Positions 1 to 12,604 of a DNA stretch of 64,000 bases are shown here, one piece after another. The translations under genes and the position numbers were made by a program. Source of the stretch: Tragulus kanchil (taxonomy: Eukaryota; Chordata; Mammalia; Artiodactyla; Tragulidae). The notes under the pieces are model-generated. The model was not told where the DNA came from. It ran no database searches and saw nothing but the letters and a program-made list of their open reading frames with translations. Location of the stretch: positions 60,287,394-60,351,393 of the forward strand of contig JAIOJX010000006.1 of the NCBI GenBank assembly GCA_022376925.1, given 5' to 3'. How positions within the stretch are numbered: the first letter of the stretch is position 1; each line of letters starts with the position of its first letter.

Positions 1-244
1 TGTGGGGAATGAACAGTGGGTGGCAGACTTAAAGGTAGTAGCATGAAAACCTATGCTGTCCTATGTGAAAAAGTAGCTATTGTCACTGTACAATGAGAAA
101 AAGGAGTCCTATAAGGGCGCTGTGCAATGGACTGGAGGGGTGGGATGAGGGACATATACATATGACTAATCTGGCATCATACATATCTGTAAACAACAAA
201 ACTCTGTAAAAGTAAAAAGCAAAATAGAAATTAAAAAAAAAAAA
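1..244 (+). mobile_element. L1 LINE 3' UTR with poly(A) tail, 5' part outside window
   Basis: The segment ends in an A-run at 233-244. Just upstream it carries CATATGACTAATCTGG and AACAACAAAACTCTGTAAA. The same block recurs at 29,040-29,115 after recognisable L1 ORF2 sequence, and in reverse complement at the T-rich starts of the antisense L1s near 20,130 and 57,140. This identifies it as the 3' untranslated end of an artiodactyl L1. No coding sequence remains in the window. Confidence 0.8.
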
Positions 245-437
245 GACTCTGATATGCTAAACAAGACACAGATTTGATCCTTGGGTCAGTAGAGGATCCC
301 CTGGAGAAAAAAATAGCAAGGCACTTGTATATTATTTCTAGGGAAATCCCATGGGCATTAGAGCCTATGAGAAACAGTCCATAGGGGCCCAAACAAGTTG
401 CACATGACTTAGCCAATAAACAACAACAATAACATGC
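245..437 (+). mobile_element. Bov-tA-type tRNA-derived SINE, diverged
   Basis: The body follows the ruminant Bov-tA order: GATCCTTGGGTCAG, GGATCCCCTGGAGAA, AATCCCATGG, a CAGTCCATAGGGG block, then CACATGACTTAGC, with an AACAACAACAATAA tail. The 5' head is short, so it is probably truncated. It lies directly after the L1 poly(A), a common landing site for LINE-mobilised SINEs. Divergence is high, so it is old. Confidence 0.72.
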
Positions 438-576
438 TAAATAAAACAGAATGGATGTCTACACTCAGCTGCATCATTATTTGAATCCTTTATATAAATA
501 AAAATGTTATGCCCTCTTCTAGACCACAGAAGTACAAATTTGCTTTTTAAGAAGGTCTCTAGATGACTTCTACGTA

Positions 577-2843
577 CTTGACAATCTGAAAATCATTGCC
601 TTTGTACAGTAATGAGTTTTACGTCTATTATATATTAAAATCTACCCAGGATTTACTTAAGACTTAATCAGAGTCTCTGAACTTGAGCCACAAGCCTCTA
701 TGAATTCAAGATTGAGCAAAACTACAAGCCTGGGTTTTTTGTTTTGTTTTGTTGGTTATGAAGATTTGGAATGCTATTCTTATAAAATATCAAAATATGA
801 ACATTGTTACAATTAGAAGCATTCTTGGCTCTCCACAGTTATACTAAGCATGTTTACAAGGGGTTTCATTGTTTAATTCCACTTAAACAATCATCGTTGC
901 TATTATGTGTTACTGACCAGATATTCAATAGTCAAAAATTAGTGAGATATAAAGTATTGCTTTGGCATTATGTAGTTACTATTCTCATATGATTGATACA
1001 TTTTTTTGTTAGGTATTCATAAAAATCTGGCACCCAAGTAATACTCTTAGGCACATACCATCTTGAAACATTTTAGTTATGTGAGTCACAGAGCAGGCTA
1101 AATATTTGCATTACTCTGATTTGATCTGATAAGCTTAGAGCTTCAAGAAGTCAACTGTAGCTCTATTGGTTATTGGGGTTCCTGTTCCTTGCTTGTCTCT
1201 CTTATCTCATCTCTGACATGAATGCTTTGTTTGGTCAATATTTTTAGAGAACAAGTGTATGCTTGCTAGAGAGGAAGAGTGGGGTGAAAGGGTTAGATTG
1301 GAAGTTTGAGATTGACATGTACAGACTACTATATTTAAAATTAAGTGTCTTTCAAGACTTCCCTTGAGGTCCAGCATTAAGGGCAGATTATAAATCTAAA
1401 TAAAGAAGGCAAAAAATAAAAGACTGAGAAAAAACTGTAGGAGGAAAAATTAATGATCTTGGAATAGCAGAAACTTCCTCCAACAGTACAAAAAGCATAT
1501 TAATTTTTGTTTTGTCCTCACCAACCAGTACGATAATGGAAGTAAAATGGACAGACTATAGTACAATGTGGAGATACTGCTGAAACTGTGTCTGAAAGAT
1601 GACTCATGCCTGAAATATATTTTTTAAATCTCTCAAGATTAGGTAAGGAAACACATTCAAATCTAGGTGAAAGTCTTGCTAGTCACAACACAAGATAGGA
1701 TGCCCACTTGACAATCTGAAAATCATTGCCTTTGTACAGTAATGAGTTTTACGTCTATTATATATTAAAATCTACCCAGGATTTACTTAAGACTTAATCA
1801 GAGTCTCTGAACTTGAGCCACAAGCCTCTATGAATTCAAGATTGAGCAAAACTACAAGCCTGGGTTTTTTGTTTTGTTTTGTTGGTTATGAAGATTTGGA
1901 ATGCTATTCTTATAAAATATCAAAATATGAACATTGTTACAATTAGAAGCATTCTTGGCTCTCCACAGTTATACTAAGCATGTTTACAAGGGGTTTCATT
2001 GTTTAATTCCACTTAAACAATCATCGTTGCTATTATGTGTTACTGACCAGATATTCAATAGTCAAAAATTAGTGAGATATAAAGTATTGCTTTGGCATTA
2101 TGTAGTTACTATTCTCATATGATTGATACATTTTTTTGTTAGGCATTAAAAAAAAAAATCTGGCACCCAAGTAATACTCTTAGGCACATACCATCTTGAA
2201 ACATTTTAGTTATGTGAGTCACAGAGCAGGCTAAATATTTGCATTACTCTGATTTGATCTGATAAGCTTAGAGCTTCAAGAAGTCAACTGTAGCTCTATT
2301 GGTTATTGGGGTTCCTGTTCCTTGCTTGTCTCTCTTATCTCATCTCTGACATGAATGCTTTGTTTGGTCAATATTTTTAGAGAACAAGTGTATGCTTGCT
2401 AGAGAGGAAGAGTGGGGTGAAAGGGTTAGATTGGAAGTTTGAGATTGACATGTACAGACTACTATATTTAAAATTAAGTGTCTTTCAAGACTTCCCTTGA
2501 GGTCCAGCATTAAGGGCAGATTACAAATCTAAATAAAGAAGGCAAAAAATAAAAGACTGAGAAAAAACTGTAGGAGGAAAAATTAATGATCTTGGAATAG
2601 CAGAAACTTCCTCCAACAGTACAAAAAGCATATTAATTTTTGTTTTGTCCTCACCAACCAGTACGATAATGGAAGTAAAATGGACAGACTATAGTACAAT
2701 GTGGAGATACTGCTGAAACTGTGTCTGAAAGATGACTCATGCCTGAAATATATTTTTTAAATCTCTCAAGATTAGGTAAGGAAACACATTCAAATCTAGG
2801 TGAAAGTCTTGCTAGTCACAACACAAGATAGGATGCCCACTTG
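577..2843. repeat. Tandem direct duplication 1: 577-1706 and 1707-2843 (distance 1,130-1,133)
   Basis: The two copies are almost identical. Differences include an A-run expansion near 2148-2158 and isolated substitutions. The junction at 1706/1707 has short homology (ACTTGAC in both flanks). The content is AT-rich with no recognised gene; a 62-residue reading frame occurs in both copies only because the DNA is copied. Confidence 0.95.
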
Positions 2844-4893
2844 ACCCATGAACATGAAAAATGTCTGATTTTATTATTATTCAAAAAATACAGAATATAA
2901 TCACGGTACATATAATTTTACCAGAAAAACAGGAATGATAAAAGAGAATTCCAAATATTGAGGAAGACATGTAGGAACTAGAATTCTCATCTACTCTTAA
3001 TAGAAGTATTGACTGGTGAAACTGCCTTGGAAGTTTTTTGACAGTTTCCAGTCAATTTAAGCATAATCTAACTTTATGACTCAGCATTTCCAGCCCTAGA
3101 AATATAACCTCATTGTTTCTTATTGCTATTGCAACAAATTATCATAAATGTGGTGACTTGAAACAACACAAATTTGTTATCTTTCAGTTACTTAAATCAA
3201 AAGCCTCATCAGTTCTCACTGGGCTAAAAATAAATGATTCTTACATTCCTTTCTGTACACTCCAGGTGAGAATCCCTTCTAAACCATTTCCAGCCTCTAG
3301 AAGTATCCTGCATTCCTCACATTATGGATAAGACTTGCATTATGAATGGCAAGAATATTGGATTCTCTCATCCTTCTTCCCCTATTGTATCATTCTCTTT
3401 GCGTCTTTCTGTCATCTCTCTGACTCTCTCTCTGTCTGTATCTCTGTTTCTCTTTGTCTACACTTTTCTCTAGGTCTCTGATTTTCTTTTTTTCTTTCTC
3501 TTCCTCATCCAAAGTATCTAGAAAGATTTCTCAGCTTTTAAAGACTCATGAGATAAACTGGGCCAATCTAAAAAACTTAGGTCACTTATGACATCTCAAA
3601 GTTAACTTAATCACATTTGCAAAGTCCTATTGGTTATGTAACATAAAGATTTGAGGATTTAGGAAGTAGTTGTCAAGTTCAAAAACAGGATAACTTAGCA
3701 ATTAAGGGCAGATTATAAATCTAAATAAAGAAGGCAAAAAATAAAAGACTGACAAAAAACTGTAGGAGGAAAAATTAATGATCTTGGAATAGCAGAAACT
3801 TCCTCCAACAGTACAAAAAGCATATTAATTTTTGTTTTGTCCTCACCAACCAGTACGATAATGGAAGTAAAATGGACAGACTATAGTACAATGTGGAGAT
3901 ACTGCTGAAACTGTGTCTGAAAGATGACTCATGCCTGAAATATATTTTTTAAATCTCTCAAGATTAGGTAAGGAAACACATTCAAATCTAGGTGAAAGTC
4001 TTGCTAGTCACAACACAAGATAGGATGCCCACTTGACCCATGAACATGAAAAATGTCTGATTTTATTATTATTCAAAAAATACAGAATATAATCACGGTA
4101 CATATAATTTTACCAGAAAAACAGGAATGATAAAAGAGAATTCCAAATATTGAGGAAGACATGTAGGAACTAGAATTCTCATCTACTCTTAATAGAAGTA
4201 TTGACTGGTGAAACTGCCTTGGAAGTTTTTTGACAGTTTCCAGTCAATTTAAGCATAATCTAACTTTATGACTCAGCATTTCCAGCCCTAGAAATATAAC
4301 CTCATTGTTTCTTATTGCTATTGCAACAAATTATCATAAATGTGGTGACTTGAAACAACACAAATTTGTTATCTTTCAGTTACTTAAATCAAAAGCCTCA
4401 TCAGTTCTCACTGGGCTAAAAATAAATGATTCTTACATTCCTTTCTGTACACTCCAGGTGAGAATCCCTTCTAAACCATTTCCAGCCTCTAGAAGTATCC
4501 TGCATTCCTCACATTATGGATAAGACTTGCATTATGAATGGCAAGAATATTGGATTCTCTCATCCTTCTTCCCCTATTGTATCATTCTCTTTGCGTCTTT
4601 CTGTCATCTCTCTGACTCTCTCTCTGTCTGTATCTCTGTTTCTCTTTGTCTACACTTTTCTCTAGGTCTCTGATTTTCTTTTTTTCTTTCTCTTCCTCAT
4701 CCAAAGTATCTAGAAAGATTTCTCAGCTTTTAAAGACTCATGAGATAAACTGGGCCAATCTAAAAAACTTAGGTCACTTATGACATCTCAAAGTTAACTT
4801 AATCACATTTGCAAAGTCCTATTGGTTATGTAACATAAAGATTTGAGGATTTAGGAAGTAGTTGTCAAGTTCAAAAACAGGATAACTTAGCAA
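2510..4893. repeat. Tandem direct duplication 2: 2510-3701 and 3702-4893 (distance 1,192)
   Basis: Near-identical copies. The first begins 334 bp before the end of duplication 1, so the stretch starting TAAGGGCAGATT occurs three times (about 1379, 2511 and 3703). The junction reads TTAGCAATTAAGGGC, with short homology between flanks. Confidence 0.95.
3100..3700. mobile_element. Old MaLR/MLT-like LTR remnant (copy at 4292-4893)
   Basis: The order of motifs is TTGCTATTGCAACAAATTA, GGTGACTTGAAACAACAC, AAATTTGTTATCTTTCAG, a long TCTC-rich stretch, then CACATTTGCAAAGTCCTAT. This resembles the ancient mammalian MLT/MST-type LTR layout as I remember it. Assignment is from recalled consensus order only. 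The 72-residue reading frame inside has no family resemblance and should not be taken as a gene. Confidence 0.45.
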
Positions 4894-5000
4894 TATATTA
4901 GAATTCATGATGGGAGCATCCTTGTATAAGGATGTGATTTATGATTAGGAAATGAGTGTGGGAAATTTCCAGGATGATAGAATTACCCTTTTGTATCCTG

Positions 5001-7232
5001 AGCACTGAGTAACTTGTTTATTAGTTTGTGAAAATTATATATGTTATGACTAAATATTACATTTCAAAAATCTGTTGTACTAAACTCACAGAGCAGAAGG
5101 TATAATAACCAACTGACATGAAGATATTAGAAGTTATCTTTGTTGGAATCTATTGCTTCATAGATTTTTTTTCAGTCCTCACATATCCCATAAAGTAAGC
5201 ATCATTTTTTCCACTTAACAAATGAAGATGCTGAAAACCAGAAGTTTAGATATTAGACTCCATTTACTGTTTTGCAAAGGCAAATAAGTATCTATAACTA
5301 CATACATGTTCAGTCACTTCAATTGTGTCTAATTCTTTGTGATCCTATGGATGGTAGCCTGTCAGACCACTCTGCCCATGGGACTCTCCAGACAAGCATA
5401 CGCAAGTGGTTTGCCATGCCCTCCTCCAATGCATCTTCCCAACCCAAAGAACGAACATGGGTCTCCTACATTGCAGGAGGATTCTTTATCACGGAGCCAC
5501 AAGGGAAGAACCCATATGCAACACGTAATCATATTATTTAGGACGAATTTCAGTTGCTTCCATAAATTTTCCAATCATATTGAAACTAGGAACGGCATTA
5601 TCTTCCAGAGTATATAAGCCAAGGCTTTTGTTTTCCTAAGGATGTTGATCTCATAAGTCATGGGAGGAAAACAAGCCTTAAAAATGCTGAAGGAGCCTGA
5701 AGCTCTGGTACTTCAGAGTGAAAGCAGTGACTCCAAGATCTTGAACTACCAGAGAACTTCTCACACTAGGGAATATCAAATAGTGGGAACTGTAACAAAG
5801 ACAAGCATGTGTATACAAGATCAGCATTACTCAACTGTCAGTAGTGCCTTGTGTAGGGCATATCATCCAAACCACAAATAAGACAAAAATACAAACCCAA
5901 TCATCAGCAGACAGGATTACCACCTAACTCAGCCCTGCCCATCAGAGGAAAAAAAAAAAAAAATAAGCTAACCTCCCCATATACCCTCAATGAAGCTTGC
6001 ACAAACCACTGGACTAAGCTTATGAGAGAAGGAACCAAAAGGAAGAAAGGATACAATACTGAAGCCTGGGGAAAGGAGATTTCAAACACGGTAAGTTAAA
6101 AAATTAACGAAAAAAAAAGAAGTAGCACTGAGTAACTTGTTTATTAGTTTGTGAAAATTATATATGTTATGACTAAATATTACATTTCAAAAATCTGTTG
6201 TACTAAACTCACAGAGCAGAAGGTATAATAACCAACTGACATGAAGATATTAGAAGTTATCTTTGTTGGAATCTATTGCTTCATAGATTTTTTTTCAGTC
6301 CTCACATATCCCATAAAGTAAGCATCATTTTTTCCACTTAACAAATGAAGATGCTGAAAACCAGAAGTTTAGATATTAGACTCCATTTACTGTTTTGCAA
6401 AGGCAAATAAGTATCTATAACTACATACATGTTCAGTCACTTCAATTGTGTCTAATTCTTTGTGATCCTATGGATGGTAGCCTGTCAGACCACTCTGCCC
6501 ATGGGACTCTCCAGACAAGCATACGCAAGTGGTTTGCCATGCCCTCCTCCAATGCATCTTCCCAACCCAAAGAACGAACATGGGTCTCCTACATTGCAGG
6601 AGGATTCTTTATCACGGAGCCACAAGGGAAGAACCCATATGCAACACGTAATCATATTATTTAGGACGAATTTCAGTTGCTTCCATAAATTTTCCAATCA
6701 TATTGAAACTAGGAACGGCATTATCTTCCAGAGTATATAAGCCAAGGCTTTTGTTTTCCTAAGGATGTTGATCTCATAAGTCATGGGAGGAAAACAAGCC
6801 TTAAAATGCTGAAGGAGCCTGAAGCTCTGGTACTTCAGAGTGAAAGCAGTGACTCCAAGATCTTGAACTACCAGAGAACTTCTCACACTAGGGAATATCA
6901 AATAGTGGGAACTGTAACAAAGACAAGCATGTGTATACAAGATCAGCATTACTCAACTGTCAGTAGTGCCTTGTGTAGGGCATATCATCCAAACCACAAA
7001 TAAGACAAAAATACAAACCCAATCATCAGCAGACAGGATTACCACCTAACTCAGCCCTGCCCATCAGAGGAAAAAAAAAAAAAAATAAGCTAACCTCCCC
7101 ATATACCCTCAATGAAGCTTGCACAAACCACTGGACTAAGCTTATGAGAGAAGGAACCAAAAGGAAGAAAGGATACAATACTGAAGCCTGGGGAAAGGAG
7201 ATTTCAAACACGGTAAGTTAAAAAATTAACGA
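5001..7232. repeat. Tandem direct duplication 3: 5001-6123 and 6124-7232 (distance about 1,123)
   Basis: Near-identical copies; the first starts AGCACTGAGTAACTTG. The first copy ends after AAAATTAACGA and is followed by an A-rich filler of about 13 bp before the second copy begins. The second copy runs on into new L1 sequence. Confidence 0.95.
5302..5516 (-). mobile_element. Bov-tA-type SINE, antisense (copy at 6425-6639)
   Basis: On the plus strand it reads GTTCAGTCACTTCAATTGTG, then TTTGTGATCCTATGGATG, GGGACTCTCCAGACAAG, and ends at ATTGCAGGAGGATTC...ACGGAGCCACAAGGGAAG. This is the reverse complement of the full tRNA-derived SINE order. The element is close to full length. The second copy is created by duplication 3, not by a separate insertion. 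Reading frames across it (89-92 residues) are SINE-derived and not genes. Confidence 0.82.
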
Positions 7233-8378
7233 TAAGAATGAAAAGAGAGAGAAATCCTGTGCAAAAGAAGGAACAGTCTAGAAACAGAAAATTCCAATTA
7301 GTCAAAAGGATATAGGCAAGCTTTCTGAAAGAAAATTCAGAATAATAATAGCAAAGATGATACAAAATCTGAGAAAGAGAAAGGAAGACATACAAGAATT
7401 AATTAACACATTGAACAAAGACCTAGAAGAAATTAAGAACAAACAGAGACAAACACAACAACTAGTGAACTTAAAAATACTGTATAAGAAACAAATAGTA
7501 GAGTATTTGAGGCAGAATGGTTGAAGCACAGAACTAATAAAAAGAATGAAAAGGACTGAGGACAGTCTCAGAGATGTCTGGGACAATATCAAATGCACGA
7601 CATTTGAATTATAGTGGTCCAAGGAAAAGAGAAAACGAAGGAGTATGAGTAATCATTTGAATAGATTATAGCTCCTCAAGAATAGAAAAAGAAATAGCTA
7701 ATCAACTGTAAGAAGTACAAAGAGTCCTATAAAGGACAAATCCTAGGAGAAACACTCCAAGAAACATGCCAATTAAACTAACAAAGACTAAAATCAAAGA
7801 AAGGATATTAAATTCAGCAAGGAATAAGTAACAAGTAACATATAAGGGAAACCCCATATGTTTAACAGCTAATCTTTCAGCAGAAACTCTTCAAACTGTA
7901 ATGGGATGGCAATACATATTTCAAGGATGGAAAGGGAAAAATCTACAACCAAGGTTACTCTATCTACCAAGGATCTTATTCAAAATTGATAGATAAATCA
8001 AAAGTTTTCCAGACAAACAAAAGGTGAGAGAATTTAGCACCACCAAATCAGCCTTATAACAAATATTATAAGGATTTAAACAGTCAGTATATACAAAGAA
8101 AAATAGTTATAAAAATGAACCCCAAACATTTAAGAAGATGGATTACTTTAAATGCAAATTGACTAAATGCTCCAACCAAAAGACAGTGACTGACTGAATG
8201 GATACAAAAACAAGACCCATACATATACTGTTTATAAGAAATATACTTCAGACCTCAAAACAGATACAGACTGAAAGTGATAGAATGGAAAACTATAGTC
8301 CATGAAAATGGAAATCAAAAAACAGCCGCAGCAGTAATCCTCACATCAGACAAAGTAGTTTTAGCCAACTGGACTTTG
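5655..8378 (+). mobile_element. L1 LINE, sense, 5' UTR/upstream region, degraded
   Basis: The sequence CTGAAGGAGCCTGAAGCTCT through CATCATCCAAACCACAAA and CAGACAGGATTACCACC has the character of artiodactyl L1 5' regions. From about 7230 it continues through a lysine/glutamate-rich, frame-broken ORF1-like stretch. It then passes into GCAGAAACTCTTCAAACTG, TTTAGCACCACCAAATCAG and AATGGATACAAAAACAAGAC, which recur (reverse-complemented, diverged) in the L1 region near 30,540-31,430. Duplications 3 and 4 break the element. There is no intact frame. Confidence 0.68.
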
Positions 8379-9955
8379 TTTTATGAAAGGATGATATTTC
8401 TTGGGCATGCACAGGAAGCTGGCCTTGAAGGTCAGTGAATGTATGCTGGAAAAAATATTATCTCTATCCTGAAGGAGCCGCTACAGAAATTGCAAGGATT
8501 GTCAAGACACATTCACTGATTATCTGATTTTCATAATGGTCTCTGAGCCTACAGCTGGACTTAGTCTCTTCTAAGTCTAGAGCTATCTACTGGCTATAAA
8601 TTTAAATCAGCACTTTTATTGCCCAGAAACACATATAGGCTGAGATTTCTATAAAACAACAGAAGATCCGGTACCTGACCAAGCTAAGGCAATTCCCCTA
8701 TATGATTGCATAAGTCCTTAAGAATGACTGTCTGTACTCAAATTGTCCATACTCCTTCAGCCTTCATGAGGCTCGGAGTATTAAACTGAGAATGCACATC
8801 TCTGGTAAAAGATTCTCAAGCACATGAATGAAATAGAATGCATATGGGTTTTGTTTGTTTTCTGTTTACACTTTAGCCACATGCGTGACTTGAGTTTGAG
8901 CAAGGAATAAGTAACAAGTAACATATAAGGGAAACCCCATATGTTTAACAGCTAATCTTTCAGCAGAAACTCTGCAAACTGTAATGGGATGGCAATACAT
9001 ATTTCAAGGATGGAAAGGGAAAAATCTACAACCAAGGTTACTCTATCTACCAAGGATCTTATTCAAAATTGATAGATAAATCAAAAGTTTTCCAGACAAA
9101 CAAAAGGTGAGAGAATTTAGCACCACCAAATCAGCCTTATAACAAATATTATAAGGATTTAAACAGTCAGTATATACAAAGAAAAATAGTTATAAAAATG
9201 AACCCCAAACATTTAAGAAGATGGATTACTTTAAATGCAAATTGACTAAATGCTCCAACCAAAAGACAGTGACTGGCTGAATGGATACAAAAACAAGACC
9301 CATACATATACTGTTTATAAGAAATATACTTCAGACCTCAAAACAGATACAGACTGAAAGTGATAGAATGGAAAACTATAGTCCATGAAAATGGAAATCA
9401 AAAAACAGCCGCAGCAGTAATCCTCACATCAGACAAAGTAGTTTTAGCCAACTGGACTTTGTTTTATGAAAGGATGATATTTCTTGGGCATGCACAGGAA
9501 GCTGGCCTTGAAGGTCAGTGAATGTATGCTGGAAAAAATATTATCTCTATCCTGAAGGAGCCGCTACAGAAATTGCAAGGATTGTCAAGACACATTCACT
9601 GATTATCTGATTTTCATAATGGTCTCTGAGCCTACAGCTGGACTTAGTCTCTTCTAAGTCTAGAGCTATCTACTGGCTATAAATTTAAATCAGCACTTTT
9701 ATTGCCCAGAAACACATATAGGCTGAGATTTCTATAAAACAACAGAAGATCCGGTACCTGACCAAGCTAAGGCAATTCCCCTATATGATTGCATAAGTCC
9801 TTAAGAATGACTGTCTGTACTCAAATTGTCCATACTCCTTCAGCCTTCATGAGGCTCGGAGTATTAAACTGAGAATGCACATCTCTGGTAAAAGATTCTC
9901 AAGCACATGAATGAAATAGAATGCATATGGGTTTTGTTTGTTTTCTGTTTACACT
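7816..9955. repeat. Tandem direct duplication 4: 7816-8898 and 8899-9955 (distance 1,083)
   Basis: Both copies start AGCAAGGAATAAGTAAC. They are near identical, with one visible substitution in GTGACTGACTG/GTGACTGGCTG. The first copy ends in a short non-homologous stretch (TTAGCCACATGCGTGACTTG). This resembles the GTGACTTGAGTTTGA of the SINE just beyond the second copy, suggesting an imperfectly read version of that SINE at the segment end. Confidence 0.95.
8379..8898. other. Unassigned sequence, LTR-like composition (copy at 9461-9955)
   Basis: About 500 bp follow the L1 fragment with no gene or family I recognise. The end (GAGGCTCGGAGTATTAAACT...ACATCTCTGGTAAAAG) and the moderate GC patches would fit an LTR. 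I cannot see paired TG/CA ends or an internal region, so it stays unassigned. Confidence 0.3.
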
Positions 9956-9956
9956 C

Positions 9957-10045
9957 AGACATGGTGGCTCAGATGGTAAAGAATCAGCCTACAATGCAGG
10001 TGACTTGAGTTTGATCTCTGGGTCTGGAAGATCCCCTGGAAAAGA
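9957..10045 (+). mobile_element. Bov-tA SINE 5' half, truncated
   Basis: It contains TGGTGGCTCAGATGGTAAAG, the tRNA-like A-box region, GACTTGAGTTTGATCTCTGG (B-box-like region) and GAAGATCCCCTGGAAAAG, then stops abruptly where BovB 5' sequence begins. Only the head and the start of the body remain. Confidence 0.8.
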
Positions 10046-10151
10046 TGGGTGGAACTGTGTTCCCACTCTGTAGCTTTCCCTGAGGTCAAACTATGGTAGG
10101 CATTAAGACAACATTCTCCAAAAAGTTGTCATTATGGGGCATCTCCAAGGA

Positions 10152-10209
10152 CTGCTGTTTTGAGTGTCCCAAATGCCATACTGCTGTTTTGAGTGTCCCA
10201 AATGCCATA
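10152..10209. repeat. 29-bp perfect tandem duplication inside BovB 5' region
   Basis: The unit CTGCTGTTTTGAGTGTCCCA + AATGCCATA occurs twice back to back (10152-10180, 10181-10209). It looks like a small replication-slippage event, distinct in size from the 1.1-kb duplications. Confidence 0.92.
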
Positions 10210-10260
10210 GCAGGCCACTGTCAAACCACACCTCCACTGGAGACTCCTAAACATGAGAGG

Positions 10261-12604
10261 CAAATCTGTCTCAATCATTTGTAGAGGTCACTGCTCCTTT
10301 GTCTAAGTCCAAGTGTATACAAGGCTTTGTTTGGGCTCTCCATGCATGTATGGCAACTATGAGGTTCAGTTTCATACATGATCACATCACTCTTATCATC
10401 TTGTGTGCCTTCTCCTTTGCCTTTGGATGTGGAGTACCTTTCCTTGGGATTCCCCTGCCAATGATTGTTCAGCAGTTAGTTGTAATTTTGGTGTTATCAC
10501 AGAACATGAACCCATGTCCTGCTACCTTGTCACCAGTAGATATTAGCACATGGATCATGGCCTTGACTAACTCAACAAAAACATGAGCCATGCCATGCAG
10601 GTTCACCAAAGATGGACAGATTATGCTGGAGAGTTCTAACAAAGCATGATTCATTGAAGAAGGGAATGGCAAACCACTTCAGCATCCTTGCCTTAAGAAC
10701 CCCATGAACAGTATGAAAAGGCATAAATATATGACCCTGAAAGGTGAGCTCCCTATGTAGGTAGGTACCTAAAATGGTATTTTAGAAGAGCAGAGAAATA
10801 TATCCAGAAGGAATGAAAAGGTTGCGCCACAGCAGAAACAACATCCAGCTGGGGATATGTCTAGTAGTGAAAGTGAAATTTGATGCTACAAAGAACAGTA
10901 AGTATTGCATTAGAGCCTGGAATATTAGGCCTATGAGTCAAGGTAAATTGAAAGTGGTCAAACAGTAGATGGCAAGAATGAACATTTATATTTTAGGAAG
11001 CAGTGAACTAAAATGAACAGTAAGGGGTAAACGTAATTCAGATGACCAACGTATCTACTACTGTGGGCAACAATCCCTTAGAAGAAATGGAGTACCCACC
11101 ATATCAACAGAAGAGTTTGAAATGCAGTACTTGGGTGCAATATCAAAAATGACAGAATGATCTTGCTTCATTTCCAAGGCACACTATTCAATATCACAGT
11201 AATCTAGTTCTATCTTGCAACCACAAACGACGAAGAAGCTTCAGTTGAACAGTTCCATGATGACCTACATGATCTTCTAGAACTAACACCAAAAAAGGAT
11301 ATCATTTTAGACACTGGTGACTGGAATACAAAAGTAGTAAGTGAATAAATACCTAAGTAACAGGCAAGTTTGGTCTTGGAGTACAAAATGAAACAGGTCA
11401 AAGGCTAACAGAGTTTTGAATAAATAAACCTAAAAAGATGACTCTACAAATCTGTCTCAATCATTTGTAGAGGTCACTGCTCCTTTGTCTAAGTCCAAGT
11501 GTATACAAGGCTTTGTTTGGGCTCTCCATGCATGTATGGCAACTATGAGGTTCAGTTTCATACATGATCACATCACTCTTATCATCTTGTGTGCCTTCTC
11601 CTTTGCCTTTGGATGTGGAGTACCTTTCCTTGGGATTCCCCTGCCAATGATTGTTCAGCAGTTAGTTGTAATTTTGGTGTTATCACAGAACATGAACCCA
11701 TGTCCTGCTACCTTGTCACCAGTAGATATTAGCACATGGATCATGGCCTTGACTAACTCAACAAAAACATGAGCCATGCCATGCAGGTTCACCAAAGATG
11801 GACAGATTATGCTGGAGAGTTCTAACAAAGCATGATTCATTGAAGAAGGGAATGGCAAACCACTTCAGCATCCTTGCCTTAAGAACCCCATGAACAGTAT
11901 GAAAAGGCATAAATATATGACCCTGAAAGGTGAGCTCCCTATGTAGGTAGGTACCTAAAATGGTATTTTAGAAGAGCAGAGAAATATATCCAGAAGGAAT
12001 GAAAAGGTTGCGCCACAGCAGAAACAACATCCAGCTGGGGATATGTCTAGTAGTGAAAGTGAAATTTGATGCTACAAAGAACAGTAAGTATTGCATTAGA
12101 GCCTGGAATATTAGGCCTATGAGTCAAGGTAAATTGAAAGTGGTCAAACAGTAGATGGCAAGAATGAACATTTATATTTTAGGAAGCAGTGAACTAAAAT
12201 GAACAGTAAGGGGTAAACGTAATTCAGATGACCAACGTATCTACTACTGTGGGCAACAATCCCTTAGAAGAAATGGAGTACCCACCATATCAACAGAAGA
12301 GTTTGAAATGCAGTACTTGGGTGCAATATCAAAAATGACAGAATGATCTTGCTTCATTTCCAAGGCACACTATTCAATATCACAGTAATCTAGTTCTATC
12401 TTGCAACCACAAACGACGAAGAAGCTTCAGTTGAACAGTTCCATGATGACCTACATGATCTTCTAGAACTAACACCAAAAAAGGATATCATTTTAGACAC
12501 TGGTGACTGGAATACAAAAGTAGTAAGTGAATAAATACCTAAGTAACAGGCAAGTTTGGTCTTGGAGTACAAAATGAAACAGGTCAAAGGCTAACAGAGT
12601 TTTG
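10261..12604. repeat. Tandem direct duplication 5: 10261-11446 and 11447-12604 (distance 1,186)
   Basis: Both copies start CAAATCTGTCTCAATC. The first copy diverges after ACAGAGTTTTG into an 18-bp filler, then GATGACTCTACAAAT. That last motif belongs about 50 bp further on in the true sequence (see 12,656-12,670), so the end of the first copy looks like a corrupted, shortened version of the genuine continuation. Confidence 0.95.
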
